From Sulfurovum indicum (GTDB lineage: Bacteria > Campylobacterota > Campylobacteria > Campylobacterales > Sulfurovaceae): a DNA stretch of 64,000 nucleotides. Under the pieces are notes generated by a model. The model was given only the letters and a program-made list of their open reading frames with translations, was not told the origin of the DNA and did not search any database. The position numbers and the translations under genes were made by a program. This document shows, in pieces, positions 8,238 to 16,367 of the stretch. The stretch covers positions 1,302,001-1,366,000 of the forward strand of contig NZ_CP063164.1 of assembly GCF_014931715.1 (NCBI RefSeq), read 5' to 3'. Numbering within the stretch: the first letter of the stretch is position 1; the number at the start of each line of letters is the position of its first letter.

Positions 8238-8879
8238 TTATCCTATTAATATATTGCTTCCTACAATAAGCGATACTATACCCGCTGTTGCAAAAGCACG
8301 TCTTACATTGCCGATATTACCCAAAAAGTGCTCATTGAGATAGAGCATGACCAGGCCGAACCCGACAAATATCAACATCACTCCGGCAGTAAAGGCACCT
8401 ATCATGGCAAAGTCGACATGTCCGCTGCCAACCGCACCAAGGGTAACAAGCATACCTCTCACACCTCCGGCTCCCATCAACAGCCCCATCGTAAAAGAGG
8501 AGCTTTGGGCAATGGTATCGTCATGTTCATGTGACTTTCCGAACCAGATATGGATATGCTCTTTTCCGTTATGCATATGTTTTCCCAGCTGTATGCGATC
8601 AGTAAGCACCATGAAAAGCAGATAGCAGCCCATGGCAATGATCACTGTTGCAGAGATAATATCTCCCCATCCCAGTATCTCTTCAGAGATAGGCATATGC
8701 TCAAGAAGCTTTGCAAAGAGGAAAAGACTTAAACCATGCCCCACAGCAAAAAGTGTTGTAATCAGCAGTGTTTTACGTTTGTTCTTTCCTATTGAGAAGT
8801 CTGCTATGGCAGTTAGGTGATCGGGACCGAAGGCATGCAAGATACCGTACCAAAAGATCAAAAGCAATGATAACTCCAT
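8238..8879 (-). CDS. Nickel/cobalt permease (NicO/NiCoT type)
   Basis: A 213-residue integral membrane protein with about six hydrophobic segments. The first holds HAFGPDH (H-x4-D-H, near residues 16-22), the metal-selectivity motif of NiCoT/NicO permeases. A short His-rich cytoplasmic loop (HMHNGKEHIHIWFGKSHEHDD, about 99-119) lies between segments. It likely imports nickel for hydrogenase assembly. It is the first gene of the hyp operon, with AAAGGAG before the ATG and a TetR-type operator 20 bp upstream. Cobalt transport cannot be excluded. Confidence 0.88.
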   Translation of the reverse strand: MELSLLLIFWYGILHAFGPDHLTAIADFSIGKNKRKTLLITTLFAVGHGLSLFLFAKLLEHMPISEEILGWGDIISATVIIAMGCYLLFMVLTDRIQLGKHMHNGKEHIHIWFGKSHEHDDTIAQSSSFTMGLLMGAGGVRGMLVTLGAVGSGHVDFAMIGAFTAGVMLIFVGFGLVMLYLNEHFLGNIGNVRRAFATAGIVSLIVGSNILIG

Positions 8880-8898
8880 AAGAGACTCCTTTTTTTAC

Positions 8899-8912
8899 TG
8901 AATAACGATTCA
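8899..8912 (-). promoter_or_regulatory. TetR-type operator of the hyp operon
   Basis: TGAATAACGATTCA is an exact match to the palindrome TGAAT-N4-ATTCA found before the hydrogenase and psr operons. It lies 20 bp upstream of the nickel permease ATG. On the minus strand a TATTAT hexamer, a possible -10, precedes it. Binding here would block transcription of the whole hyp operon. Confidence 0.65.
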
Positions 8913-8997
8913 CATCAAATAATAGTCTTTTAATATTAAGTCCAAATTAAAAAGCATATTTCTACTCTATTTCAGGGACTAAAAGTTATACTAACAT

Positions 8998-9633
8998 ATG
9001 TATTGTCTCTATTGTAAACACCCCTATACTTACGAACTGGCGAACGGCCAGCGTAAATGCAGCAAATGTAAGCGCAAATTCAGCCCGAAAAAGATAGAAC
9101 GGGAAAAAATACTTTATAAACTCTTCATAAACGGGCTGACCTCCAGAGAAGCAGCTTTACAGACAAAGATGCATTTTGGAACCGTCCAGAAGTATTATCA
9201 CCTCTTTCGCAACAAACTTGCCCTTGAGTGCGATGAAAAGTACCATCAGAACAGCCATAAGATCAATGACTACAATGAGTATCTCTACCTTCCCCAAAGC
9301 CTTGAACCCGATACGCATATTGGCAAGATCAAACATTTTCTGACCCTCGCCTATGAGGGAAAAGTCTATAACCTGATGATGCCTTCTGTTACCAGGTTGG
9401 GATTCGACCCTGAAAACAGAGATGAGCAGAAGCTGCTCAAAAAGTATCTTCGCTACAACACGATCTCCAAACTCTCCGAGGAGCGCTCCACTATACGAAA
9501 CTTCTGGGAATACTTTGAAACATTTATTCTCAAATTCAAAGGCGTAAGTGATGAACGTTTCATCTATTATCTAAAAGAGGCGGAATGGCGATTTAATAAT
9601 AGGGGCACCTCTAATAACCCCATATGCTCATAA
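8998..9633 (+). pseudogene. IS1595-like zinc-ribbon transposase relic, 3' end replaced by a MITE
   Basis: A 211-codon frame. The N-terminus has a zinc ribbon (YCLYC ... CSKC, residues 2-24) and an HTH (about 38-62). The C-terminal part, with NTI-x-FW-like and YLKEAEWRFN motifs (about 155-201), resembles the end of IS1595/ISXO2 DDE transposases. The usual catalytic acidic motifs of the core are not recognisable, so it is probably inactive or domesticated. The last codons after RFNN lie in the 129-bp MITE. Removing the MITE and one ATAG copy restores a short natural end, ...RFNNRL-stop. It diverges from the hyp operon. A regulatory role is conceivable but unsupported. Confidence 0.6.
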
Positions 9634-9731
9634 CATTGCCGGCTTTGTTCTAGGCTAGGACTTGAAAGCCTCTTGCAAAATCTCACATCTGCAAAACCCA
9701 TTATGGGCGTATGAGGTTATTAGAGGTGCCC
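9603..9731. mobile_element. 129-bp MITE with 31-bp terminal inverted repeats and ATAG duplication
   Basis: Both ends begin GGGCACCTCTAATAACC. The inverted repeats match over about 31 bases with three mismatches (9603-9633 against 9701-9731). The element is flanked by ATAG at 9599-9602 and 9732-9735, a 4-bp target-site duplication. It has no coding capacity, so a transposase in trans would be needed; 4-bp duplications and G-rich ends fit IS5-related elements. It inserted in the last codons of the transposase relic. Confidence 0.88.
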
Positions 9732-9737
9732 ATAGGT

Positions 9738-9743
9738 TATAAT
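9738..9743 (+). promoter_or_regulatory. Candidate -10 box just after the MITE
   Basis: TATAAT lies 7 bp after the end of the MITE and about 70 bp before the CDGSH gene. Any -35 region would fall inside the MITE, so the insertion may have changed this promoter. This is inferred from the hexamer alone. Confidence 0.45.
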
Positions 9744-9812
9744 ACCGGTATAGCATCTTAAATACCCTTGTGTCCCTGATGGGTTGTTTGAGATGCAGTT
9801 AAAGGAGTATAC

Positions 9813-10064
9813 ATGAAATACCCGGTAAAAGCTTATGTAAAAAAAGGGGAGAGTTACTCTTTTTGTACCTGTGGTAAAAGCAGTGACGGCGTGATCTGTA
9901 ACGGAAGCCATAAAGGTACAGAGTTCACCCCCATAAAATTCACTGCCACACGTACCGGGGAAGCACTGCTGTGTCTTTGTAAAAAGAGCGGTAACCTTCC
10001 CTACTGTGACGGTACACATGCCAAACGTGAGAAGCTGGAACTCGATTTTCTGCTTGATGCATGA
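9813..10064 (+). CDS. Double CDGSH-type iron-sulfur protein
   Basis: An 83-residue protein with two CDGSH (mitoNEET-like) motifs: CTCGKSSDGVICNGSH near residues 18-33 and CLCKKSGNLPYCDGTH near 55-70. Each supplies three Cys and one His for a [2Fe-2S] cluster. AAAGGAG precedes the ATG. It lies 69 bp upstream of the flavoprotein-hydrogenase fusion in the same direction, so it could be an electron carrier or cluster donor for it. No membrane segment is present. The motif call is firm; the role is inferred. Confidence 0.9.
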   Translation: MKYPVKAYVKKGESYSFCTCGKSSDGVICNGSHKGTEFTPIKFTATRTGEALLCLCKKSGNLPYCDGTHAKREKLELDFLLDA

Positions 10065-10133
10065 GAAAACAGCCGTATGAAAACCCTTAAGGCAGAATGC
10101 TACTATCATAAACAAATAGAGAAAGAGTGATTC

Positions 10134-12554
10134 ATGAGAATTGTAATTGTAGGTGGCGGAATATCTGCAGCTTATCTTGCCAACCATCTAAAAAAAGCCG
10201 CACCGTACCACGATATACTCATTGTCAGCGATGAGCCCTATCCTCCCTATGACCGTATTCACCTCTGTGCACTTGTTGAGCGCTCCAAAATGCTGGATGA
10301 TATCTCACTTTCTCTTGACCCTACCGTACAACTTGAACTGAAGCAGAAGATCATACATATCAATCCAAAGAAAAAACAGATCTTTTCACACAGCAGCATG
10401 TACAGTTACGACAAACTGATCATCGCAACCGGTTCACATGCCAAAGCGCCTTTTGATCTGAGCGGTATAAAGAATGCCTCAGTTTTCAGAAATGCAGATG
10501 AAGCGTTCAGGATTGCCGACCGTATCAGACACAAAGAGGTACTGCTTGTCGGTGCCGGGCCTATTGCCCTGGAACTTCTGGAGTCGTTGAACCATATTGA
10601 AGATGTAACGCATATCACACTGCTTGTCAGACACGACTACCTCTATGAGAGAACCCTCAGCAGCGAATCAGTCAAGATCATCGAATCCGCCTATCTGCAA
10701 AGCGGCAAAGTGACTATCTCCTATGAAGATGAGATCACCGATACCCTCATAGAAGGATCAGAGATCGTCAAGGTACATACCAAGAAGCATCTTTTTGATC
10801 ATCCTTTTGTCATTTACGGTATCGGTATAGAACCCAATATCGACTTTGCAAAAGATGTTCTTGAGTGTGACAGAGGTATACTCACAGACCGTTTCATGCA
10901 AACCTCCGACCCCGATATCTTTGCAGTGGGAGAGTGCGCGCAGATCAGAGAGACCGGTTTTATAGCCGGTCACGTCAAAGCATGTACCCTGCAGGCAGAC
11001 AGTGCTCTCTCAAAACTCTTGGAACTGGAAGCACTCCCTTTTGAAGAGGGAGTCTCAACCGATGTACTTAAAGTAGGCAGTTTCGAACTGGTTGATGTCA
11101 AAGCACCCTGCTTTGACAGGCACTTCGAAAAAGTCATTCTAAATGCGCCCCGGGAGAAAAGAGTCGATGAGTTTTACCTCGATAAAAACCGTTTAATCCG
11201 TTTCATAGGACTTAACTCAAACATGGATATCGGCTACCTGCAGGCACTGATGGAATCCAAAGAGAATGTAAACCTCGATACACTCTATGAAAGCCGGATT
11301 CCCAATGAAAAGGGTCGCCTGGTCTGCAGCTGCGAACATCTTTACCGGCAGGATCTTGTCAACATTATCACACAAAACGGTATCAGGGATTTTCATGCAC
11401 TCAAAGATTTTACTCAGGCAGGCAGAGTATGCGGGAAGTGCCGCCAAAGCATCCTACAGATCATAGAAGAGTCACAGCGCCTCATAGACCCGAATATGGT
11501 CACAAAAACACCCGAAGAACAAAAAAGAGAAGTCATACTGAAAAAGGTTGAAGAACGCATTGAGAAATACAATCGGCTGCACCCGCATAATCAGCTTGAC
11601 AAAACAGACCTTGAAAGTGCACTTGCGGCTATAGAGAAGGACCGGGAGACATTCAACCGGTGGATCTCCATGGTCACTGCCTCTATGCAGCTGCATCCCA
11701 GCTTTGAAAGACATGTCCAAAATGCCGTTACAGTACTGAACAAAATACCCATCATCTGGCTGGAACTCAGTGACTGTTCAGGAAACTCCGAGGCTTTCAT
11801 AAAATCCACCAACCCGTCCATCGAAGATCTGATCTTCAACTATATCTCTCTGGATTATCACGAGCTGATCATGAGTGCATCTTCCGATCAGAGTGAGAGT
11901 TTGCTTGAGTCGATCATTAAAACAGAAAAAGGCAGCTATATCCTTATTGTCGAAGGAGCTGTTCCTCTCGGTATGAATGGTAAATTCCTGCGTATCGGTG
12001 CAAAAGGTGAGACCGGTCTCTCCCTCCTTCAACGCTGTGCCGAAGATGCCGCACTTATTATTGCTGTGGGAAGCTGTGCCTATGACGGCGGCGTGGTAGC
12101 GGCTGCTCCCAATCCTACAGGTGCAGCCGGTGTGAGCGAAGCACTTAGGAGAGATGATGTCATCAATATCCCGGGTTGCCCTGCCAACCCTGTCAATATC
12201 GTGGGGACCCTGCTGCACTACATGATGTTCGAAGAGTTGCCTCCGCTTGACAGCAACAACCGGCCACTTTGGGCATATGAGGGGCGTATCCACGATAATT
12301 GTGAAAGACGCGGGCACTATGAGCTGGGAGAGTTCGTCAAAGAGTGGGGAGATGAAGGTGCGAAAAAAGGGTGGTGTCTGTTCGAAATGGGATGCAAAGG
12401 ACCTTATGCTTTTGCCAACTGTCCGACTATGAAATTCAATGAAAGTACCAGCTGGCCGGTACAGGCAGGTCACGGCTGTATGGCATGTACAGAAAAAAAC
12501 TTCTTCGACACCTATGCCCATGAAAGAAAAATCACACCAGAAGGTGAAAAATGA
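10134..12554 (+). CDS. FAD/NAD(P) oxidoreductase - BFD [2Fe-2S] - [NiFe] hydrogenase small subunit fusion
   Basis: An 806-residue three-part protein. Residues 1-300 form a pyridine-nucleotide disulfide oxidoreductase module like the N-terminus of NirB or rubredoxin reductase: FAD loop VGGGISA, NAD(P) loop VGAGPIALE and GILTD...DIFAVGECA. Residues 395-440 are a BFD-like [2Fe-2S] domain (C398, C400, C433, C436). After a helical linker, about 530-806 is a hydrogenase small subunit with C548, C648 and C682 for the proximal cluster plus the distal His/Cys set (IHDNC, GWC, MGC) and medial Cys set. Asn551 replaces the usual second proximal Cys. No Tat signal or membrane anchor is present, so it should be cytoplasmic. 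Its stop overlaps the large-subunit ATG (ATGA). The architecture suggests H2-dependent NAD(P) reduction or the reverse within two polypeptides. Confidence 0.9.
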   Translation: MRIVIVGGGISAAYLANHLKKAAPYHDILIVSDEPYPPYDRIHLCALVERSKMLDDISLSLDPTVQLELKQKIIHINPKKKQIFSHSSMYSYDKLIIATGSHAKAPFDLSGIKNASVFRNADEAFRIADRIRHKEVLLVGAGPIALELLESLNHIEDVTHITLLVRHDYLYERTLSSESVKIIESAYLQSGKVTISYEDEITDTLIEGSEIVKVHTKKHLFDHPFVIYGIGIEPNIDFAKDVLECDRGILTDRFMQTSDPDIFAVGECAQIRETGFIAGHVKACTLQADSALSKLLELEALPFEEGVSTDVLKVGSFELVDVKAPCFDRHFEKVILNAPREKRVDEFYLDKNRLIRFIGLNSNMDIGYLQALMESKENVNLDTLYESRIPNEKGRLVCSCEHLYRQDLVNIITQNGIRDFHALKDFTQAGRVCGKCRQSILQIIEESQRLIDPNMVTKTPEEQKREVILKKVEERIEKYNRLHPHNQLDKTDLESALAAIEKDRETFNRWISMVTASMQLHPSFERHVQNAVTVLNKIPIIWLELSDCSGNSEAFIKSTNPSIEDLIFNYISLDYHELIMSASSDQSESLLESIIKTEKGSYILIVEGAVPLGMNGKFLRIGAKGETGLSLLQRCAEDAALIIAVGSCAYDGGVVAAAPNPTGAAGVSEALRRDDVINIPGCPANPVNIVGTLLHYMMFEELPPLDSNNRPLWAYEGRIHDNCERRGHYELGEFVKEWGDEGAKKGWCLFEMGCKGPYAFANCPTMKFNESTSWPVQAGHGCMACTEKNFFDTYAHERKITPEGEK

Positions 12555-14209
12555 AAAAGATCGTGATAGACCCGGTCACCCGTATAGAGGGACATCTCCG
12601 AGTTGAGCTGATAGTAGATGAGACAAATAACGTAGAGGAAGCTTATGTCAGCGGACAGCTCTTCCGCGGGATCGAGACCATTCTTAAAAACAGGGATCCC
12701 CGAGATGCCGGCCTGATGGCAGGACGTATCTGCGGAGTCTGCACTAACTCACATTTTCGTGCTGCTGTCAGCTGCGTTGAAGATGCCTATGCCCTTGAGG
12801 TTCCCAAAAATGCGGAGATCATCAGGGAACTGATCGCACTGGCTCTTTTTATTCAGGACCATGTGGTACATTTCTACCATCTTCAATTACTCGATTTTGT
12901 CGATGTGACAAGCGCACTCGAAGCAGACCCGGCACAAACCGTTCAAACAGCACGCAGCTATTCGGATGATCCCTTCCGCAACTCACAGGCACACTACGAA
13001 AATGTCCAAAAGAGACTTCAGGCTTTTGTCAATGCAGGCAGACTCGGGCCCTTCGCAAATGCCTACTGGGGGCATTCCGCCTACAGATTAAGCCCTGAAG
13101 AGAACCTTGTTCTGCTTTCACACTATCTTGATGCTCTCAAATTCCAGACCAGTATCTCCAAAGCTGTTGCCGTCTTCGGCGGGAAAACCCCCCACCCCCA
13201 AAGTATCGTTGTAGGCGGAGTCACCAGTGTGATGGATATGCTCAGTCCGGCCAGGGTCAATGAGTATCTCTTTACGATTAAAGAAGCAAAGGAGTTCATA
13301 GACAGAGCCTACCTCCCCGACATGAAACTGCTTGTAAACGCTTATCGTGATGAAATCAAAGCAGGGGTCGGCCGGGCAAACGGAAATTTCATCTCTGCCG
13401 GGGGATTTAACTTTAGCGGAGGCACACTCTTTGAAAGCGGTGTGATCTTTGAACATGACTTCAATACGCTCAAACCGTTCGACCCTGAAAACATCAGTGA
13501 AGGTGTGGAGAGAGCCTGGTATGAAAAGAACGATCCGCAGATACCCTGTTATACGGACCTCAACGAGGACGGCTCACTTAAAACAGAGAAGCGTACTGAC
13601 AAATACAGCTGGATCAAAGCTCCACGCTACCAGGGCAAAACAATGGAATGCGGACCTCTGGCACGTCTTCTCGTCAACTATATCAAAAAGAATACCTGCA
13701 TGAAACCTTATGTAGACAGATTTCTGAATGAGACAAACCTTGAACTCATCGACCTTTCAACCAGTATAGGCAGAAATGCTGCACGTGCCATTGAAACACA
13801 GTACATTGCAGAGTATCTCTTCAGGTTTATCAGTGATCTTCTTCAGAATCTTACCTATCACGATACAGATACATGGGGGAAATATGATTTTGATGCACTG
13901 CCCAAAACAGCCAGAGGAGAGGCTTTTTTTGAGGTGCCAAGAGGGCTTCTTTCACACTTTGTCAATATTAAAGAGCAAAAGATAGCCAACTATTCCGTCA
14001 TCGCACCCACTACCTGGAATGCCGGACCCAAAAGCCTTGACGGAGAAAGGGGCATCTACGAAGAAGCTCTTACAGGTATCAGGATAGCAGACACAGAAAA
14101 ACCGCTCGAAGCACTCAGGATCATCCGCTCATTTGATCCATGCCTCGCCTGTGCCGTACATATCATAGACCTAAAAGGCAAAGTGTTGCACCGCTACAAA
14201 ATCACTTAA
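12551..14209 (+). CDS. [NiFe] hydrogenase large subunit, partner of the flavoprotein fusion
   Basis: A 552-residue large subunit. It starts with a DPVTRIEGHL segment. The L1 motif RICGVCTNSH (about residue 58) and L2 motif DPCLACAVH near the C-terminus supply the four nickel Cys. Fifteen residues follow the L2 His, so a maturation protease must remove them. It is translationally coupled to the fused small subunit (4-bp overlap), and its closest-looking relatives here are HydB1 and HydB2. It has no export signal of its own and, with a Tat-less partner, should remain in the cytoplasm. No protease gene lies next to it; the one at 1447-1980 is a candidate. Confidence 0.95.
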   Translation: MKKIVIDPVTRIEGHLRVELIVDETNNVEEAYVSGQLFRGIETILKNRDPRDAGLMAGRICGVCTNSHFRAAVSCVEDAYALEVPKNAEIIRELIALALFIQDHVVHFYHLQLLDFVDVTSALEADPAQTVQTARSYSDDPFRNSQAHYENVQKRLQAFVNAGRLGPFANAYWGHSAYRLSPEENLVLLSHYLDALKFQTSISKAVAVFGGKTPHPQSIVVGGVTSVMDMLSPARVNEYLFTIKEAKEFIDRAYLPDMKLLVNAYRDEIKAGVGRANGNFISAGGFNFSGGTLFESGVIFEHDFNTLKPFDPENISEGVERAWYEKNDPQIPCYTDLNEDGSLKTEKRTDKYSWIKAPRYQGKTMECGPLARLLVNYIKKNTCMKPYVDRFLNETNLELIDLSTSIGRNAARAIETQYIAEYLFRFISDLLQNLTYHDTDTWGKYDFDALPKTARGEAFFEVPRGLLSHFVNIKEQKIANYSVIAPTTWNAGPKSLDGERGIYEEALTGIRIADTEKPLEALRIIRSFDPCLACAVHIIDLKGKVLHRYKIT

Positions 14210-14657
14210 AACTCATCAGTGCATAACCTTTGTTCTGGTACCCGATCGTATCTATAAAACTGTTTGGAGAGACAGATACAAAAGGAAGTACCTCTTTCTT
14301 ATCAATACCGTTGGCATCCAGTGACATCGCACAGGCAATGACCCTCACACCTCTTTTTTCAGCCAGCATTTTGATTCGCATCTGGGCAACAGAGAGGGAT
14401 TCTGCCTCCTCATCATCTACTACAATATCTTTATAACTGCTTGCTATCATCGGAACACAACCGCCGTGAAGCGTAATGACAAAAGTAGCCTTGTCTCCTT
14501 TTGCTTCAATCATATCCATAGTCTTTCCTACCAGCCACATACGGCTCTTGATATAATCCGCATCACTCGAACTGCAGTCAAAAACAGCTTTGTACTCCTG
14601 GGCATAGGCAGTACTCCAAAAGAGTACACCTGTCAGTAAAAATCCAAACAATCTCAT
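14202..14657 (-). CDS. Exported DsrE-like protein
   Basis: A 151-residue protein with a Sec signal peptide (MRLFGFLLTGVLFWSTAYA, about 1-19). The mature part resembles DsrE/DsrF-like proteins: VTLHGG-like and VRVIACAMSLDANGI segments, with a Cys (VIACAMS) where sulfur-relay members have theirs. ATG 14657 follows directly after the upstream stop and gives the signal peptide; a longer frame lacks it. It is the second gene of a minus-strand pair with the AhpD-like gene and overlaps the hydrogenase large subunit by 8 bp at the 3' end. A periplasmic sulfur-handling role is plausible but inferred. Confidence 0.75.
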   Translation of the reverse strand: MRLFGFLLTGVLFWSTAYAQEYKAVFDCSSSDADYIKSRMWLVGKTMDMIEAKGDKATFVITLHGGCVPMIASSYKDIVVDDEEAESLSVAQMRIKMLAEKRGVRVIACAMSLDANGIDKKEVLPFVSVSPNSFIDTIGYQNKGYALMSFK

Positions 14658-14658
14658 C

Positions 14659-15189
14659 TTACTGCCCAAGCCCGAATACATTGGAGAGTGTGTTGATATA
14701 GTTGAAATATCCGGTGATTGCAACTGCTTCGATGATCTCGGTATCACTCCAGCCCATCTCTTTAAGCGCATCAATATCCTCTTTTTGGATCTTGTAATTG
14801 TCTTTCCGTGATGCCCGGATACAGAAATTCAACAATGCTTTCTCTTTTTCATCTGTATCAATGGCACTGACCCCCTGCAGGATCTCTTCAATCCGCTGAT
14901 CAGAGAGTCCCAGCATTTTGGCAATCCCCTTATGGACATCAACACACATCTTACAGCTGTTCTCTTTTGATATCAAAAGTGCGATCGCCTCTTTGATGTC
15001 ATATGAGAGTGCCGTTTCATCCAAAAGATACCCCTGTACCATTGCATCTGTTGCAAAATAGATCTTTTCATCCACAGCAAGCAGCTTGAATATCTCTCCA
15101 AGCTTTCCTGTTTTTTCCATGATCGGTCTGGCCTTTTCCTGTATCACAGAGCTCATCTCTTCAAATTCAGGCAGGTCTATATATGCCAT
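14659..15189 (-). CDS. AhpD-like / carboxymuconolactone decarboxylase family protein
   Basis: A 176-residue all-helical protein of the CMD/AhpD fold. The motif SCKMCVDVHKG (about residues 90-100) has the C-x2-C-x3-H arrangement of AhpD-type peroxidases, whose Cys pair reduces alkyl hydroperoxides or partner proteins. It is the first gene of a two-gene minus-strand unit with the exported DsrE-like gene. It diverges from the merR gene, with a MerR-style palindrome between them, suggesting control by that regulator. The substrate is unknown. Confidence 0.8.
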   Translation of the reverse strand: MAYIDLPEFEEMSSVIQEKARPIMEKTGKLGEIFKLLAVDEKIYFATDAMVQGYLLDETALSYDIKEAIALLISKENSCKMCVDVHKGIAKMLGLSDQRIEEILQGVSAIDTDEKEKALLNFCIRASRKDNYKIQKEDIDALKEMGWSDTEIIEAVAITGYFNYINTLSNVFGLGQ

Positions 15190-15219
15190 TGTCTACTCCT
15201 TTGATTATTTATAAAAAAT

Positions 15220-15236
15220 GTAAAGTTCAACTTAAC
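15220..15236. promoter_or_regulatory. Candidate MerR operator, copy 1
   Basis: GTAAAG-TTCAA-CTTAAC is an imperfect inverted repeat between the AhpD-like gene and merR. It is nearly identical to the copy at 15993-16009 downstream of merR, including the following GTTTTA. A TATAAT hexamer lies at 15253-15258 on the merR side. The placement fits autoregulation and control of the divergent pair. Confidence 0.6.
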
Positions 15237-15288
15237 GTTTTAAATTATAGGGTATAATTCTTAAAAGCCTATTGAAAGAGAGCATAAA

Positions 15289-15972
15289 TTGGAATATAAA
15301 ATTTCTGAACTTGTAGCCAAAACCGATATACCAAAATCAACGATCCTTTACTATATACGGGAGGGCTTGCTGCCCAAAGCCGAAAAACTGAAATCCAATG
15401 TCCACCGCTACAGTGATGAACATCTTGAACTGCTTAAATATATCAAATATATGAAAGAGCATCTTGGCAGCAGCAATGAACAGATCAAATATGCTTTACA
15501 GAACAGAGATCAGTCTCTTTCAACCTCCTCCACCATGATAGAGCCATTGATGAATACACTCAGTGCAATCACACCGGATATGCAGCACTATACAAAAAAA
15601 GAGTTCATTGATACCTTCAATATAGATGCAAAACTGCTTGAAAGACTGTTGAAAGATGAGATCGTTGCGCCGATAAGTGACAATGACTATACGCAAAAAG
15701 AGGCTTCCATCATCAGGCTTGTAGAGCACTTTATTGACGCAGGTATCGATTATGCCGTTCTCAAATCCTACGTCTATCATGCCAAAGCACTCAGCCAGAT
15801 CGAAAACATGATGCAGACCCAGCTTTGCAGTGTCAGAAACGACAACAACTTCTCTACTTTATGGAAGATCATGTTTGAAACACTCTTTAATGCAAAAGAG
15901 TATATTTTTAAACGACATACCTACAGAATGTTCCTCGAAACACTAAAAAATGAAATTTCAAACAAATCTTAG
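15289..15972 (+). CDS. MerR-family transcription regulator
   Basis: A 227-residue regulator. The N-terminal winged HTH (about 1-70) has the MerR pattern YKISELVAKTDIPKSTILYY then REGLLP. A second segment (about 100-165, KEFIDTFNIDAKLLERLL ... KEASIIRLVEHFIDAGIDY) also resembles a MerR-like winged helix, so the protein may carry two such folds. A single Cys (MQTQLCS) argues against a classical metal-binding Cys cluster. The start is TTG 15289, with GAAAGAG upstream; no ATG is available nearby. Matching palindromes lie before this gene and before the next one. The effector is unknown. Confidence 0.82.
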   Translation: MEYKISELVAKTDIPKSTILYYIREGLLPKAEKLKSNVHRYSDEHLELLKYIKYMKEHLGSSNEQIKYALQNRDQSLSTSSTMIEPLMNTLSAITPDMQHYTKKEFIDTFNIDAKLLERLLKDEIVAPISDNDYTQKEASIIRLVEHFIDAGIDYAVLKSYVYHAKALSQIENMMQTQLCSVRNDNNFSTLWKIMFETLFNAKEYIFKRHTYRMFLETLKNEISNKS

Positions 15973-15989
15973 GAACTTTCCACTACAAT

Positions 15990-16012
15990 AACGTTAAGTA
16001 CAACTTAACGTT
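15990..16012. promoter_or_regulatory. Candidate MerR operator, copy 2 (perfect palindrome)
   Basis: Arms AACGTTAAG and CTTAACGTT (9 bp, perfect) surround the spacer TACAA, 26 bp upstream of the small periplasmic gene. The core matches the copy at 15220-15236. Two copies flanking merR, one before each neighbouring transcription unit, suggest a local regulon. Confidence 0.65.
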
Positions 16013-16037
16013 TTACCATTTTCTTTAGGATCACATC

Positions 16038-16367
16038 ATGAAAAAAAGACTCTCTACGGCAACTCTCATACTATTGATAAGCATCAGTTTTCCTACACTC
16101 TCAACGGCGAATGCAAAGCAGGGACAGAGGATATACAAAAAGAAACTCCAGAAAAAGTGCGGTTTTTCTGCTGTACGCTTTGCACGCAATCATACCCAGG
16201 CAGAATGGGAGGATATCTATAACAGCGGCAACTTCACTGCTGAAGCACAAAAGATCTGTCCCGAAATTGACATAATGAAGATCAAGGAGAAATGGTGGAA
16301 AGAACTCTATGCTTTCTCTTTCAAATATGCCAAAGACGGTATTGAACCCAACGGATGCAATGATTAG
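16038..16367 (+). CDS. Small periplasmic protein with three cysteines
   Basis: A 109-residue protein with a clear Sec signal peptide (about 1-26, MKKRLSTATLILLISISFPT then ...TANA). The mature part is basic and helical, with Cys in KKCGFS, KICP and NGCND. It resembles small exported proteins sometimes annotated as cytochrome-like in Campylobacterota, but there is no CxxCH, so c-type haem binding is not supported. AGGATCACATC precedes the ATG. It lies 26 bp after a MerR-type palindrome and overlaps the end of hypF by 4 bp convergently. Function unknown. Confidence 0.7.
   Translation: MKKRLSTATLILLISISFPTLSTANAKQGQRIYKKKLQKKCGFSAVRFARNHTQAEWEDIYNSGNFTAEAQKICPEIDIMKIKEKWWKELYAFSFKYAKDGIEPNGCND

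Noticed and set aside
16038-16367. Calling the small periplasmic protein a cytochrome c
   Set aside because: It has no CxxCH haem-binding motif.
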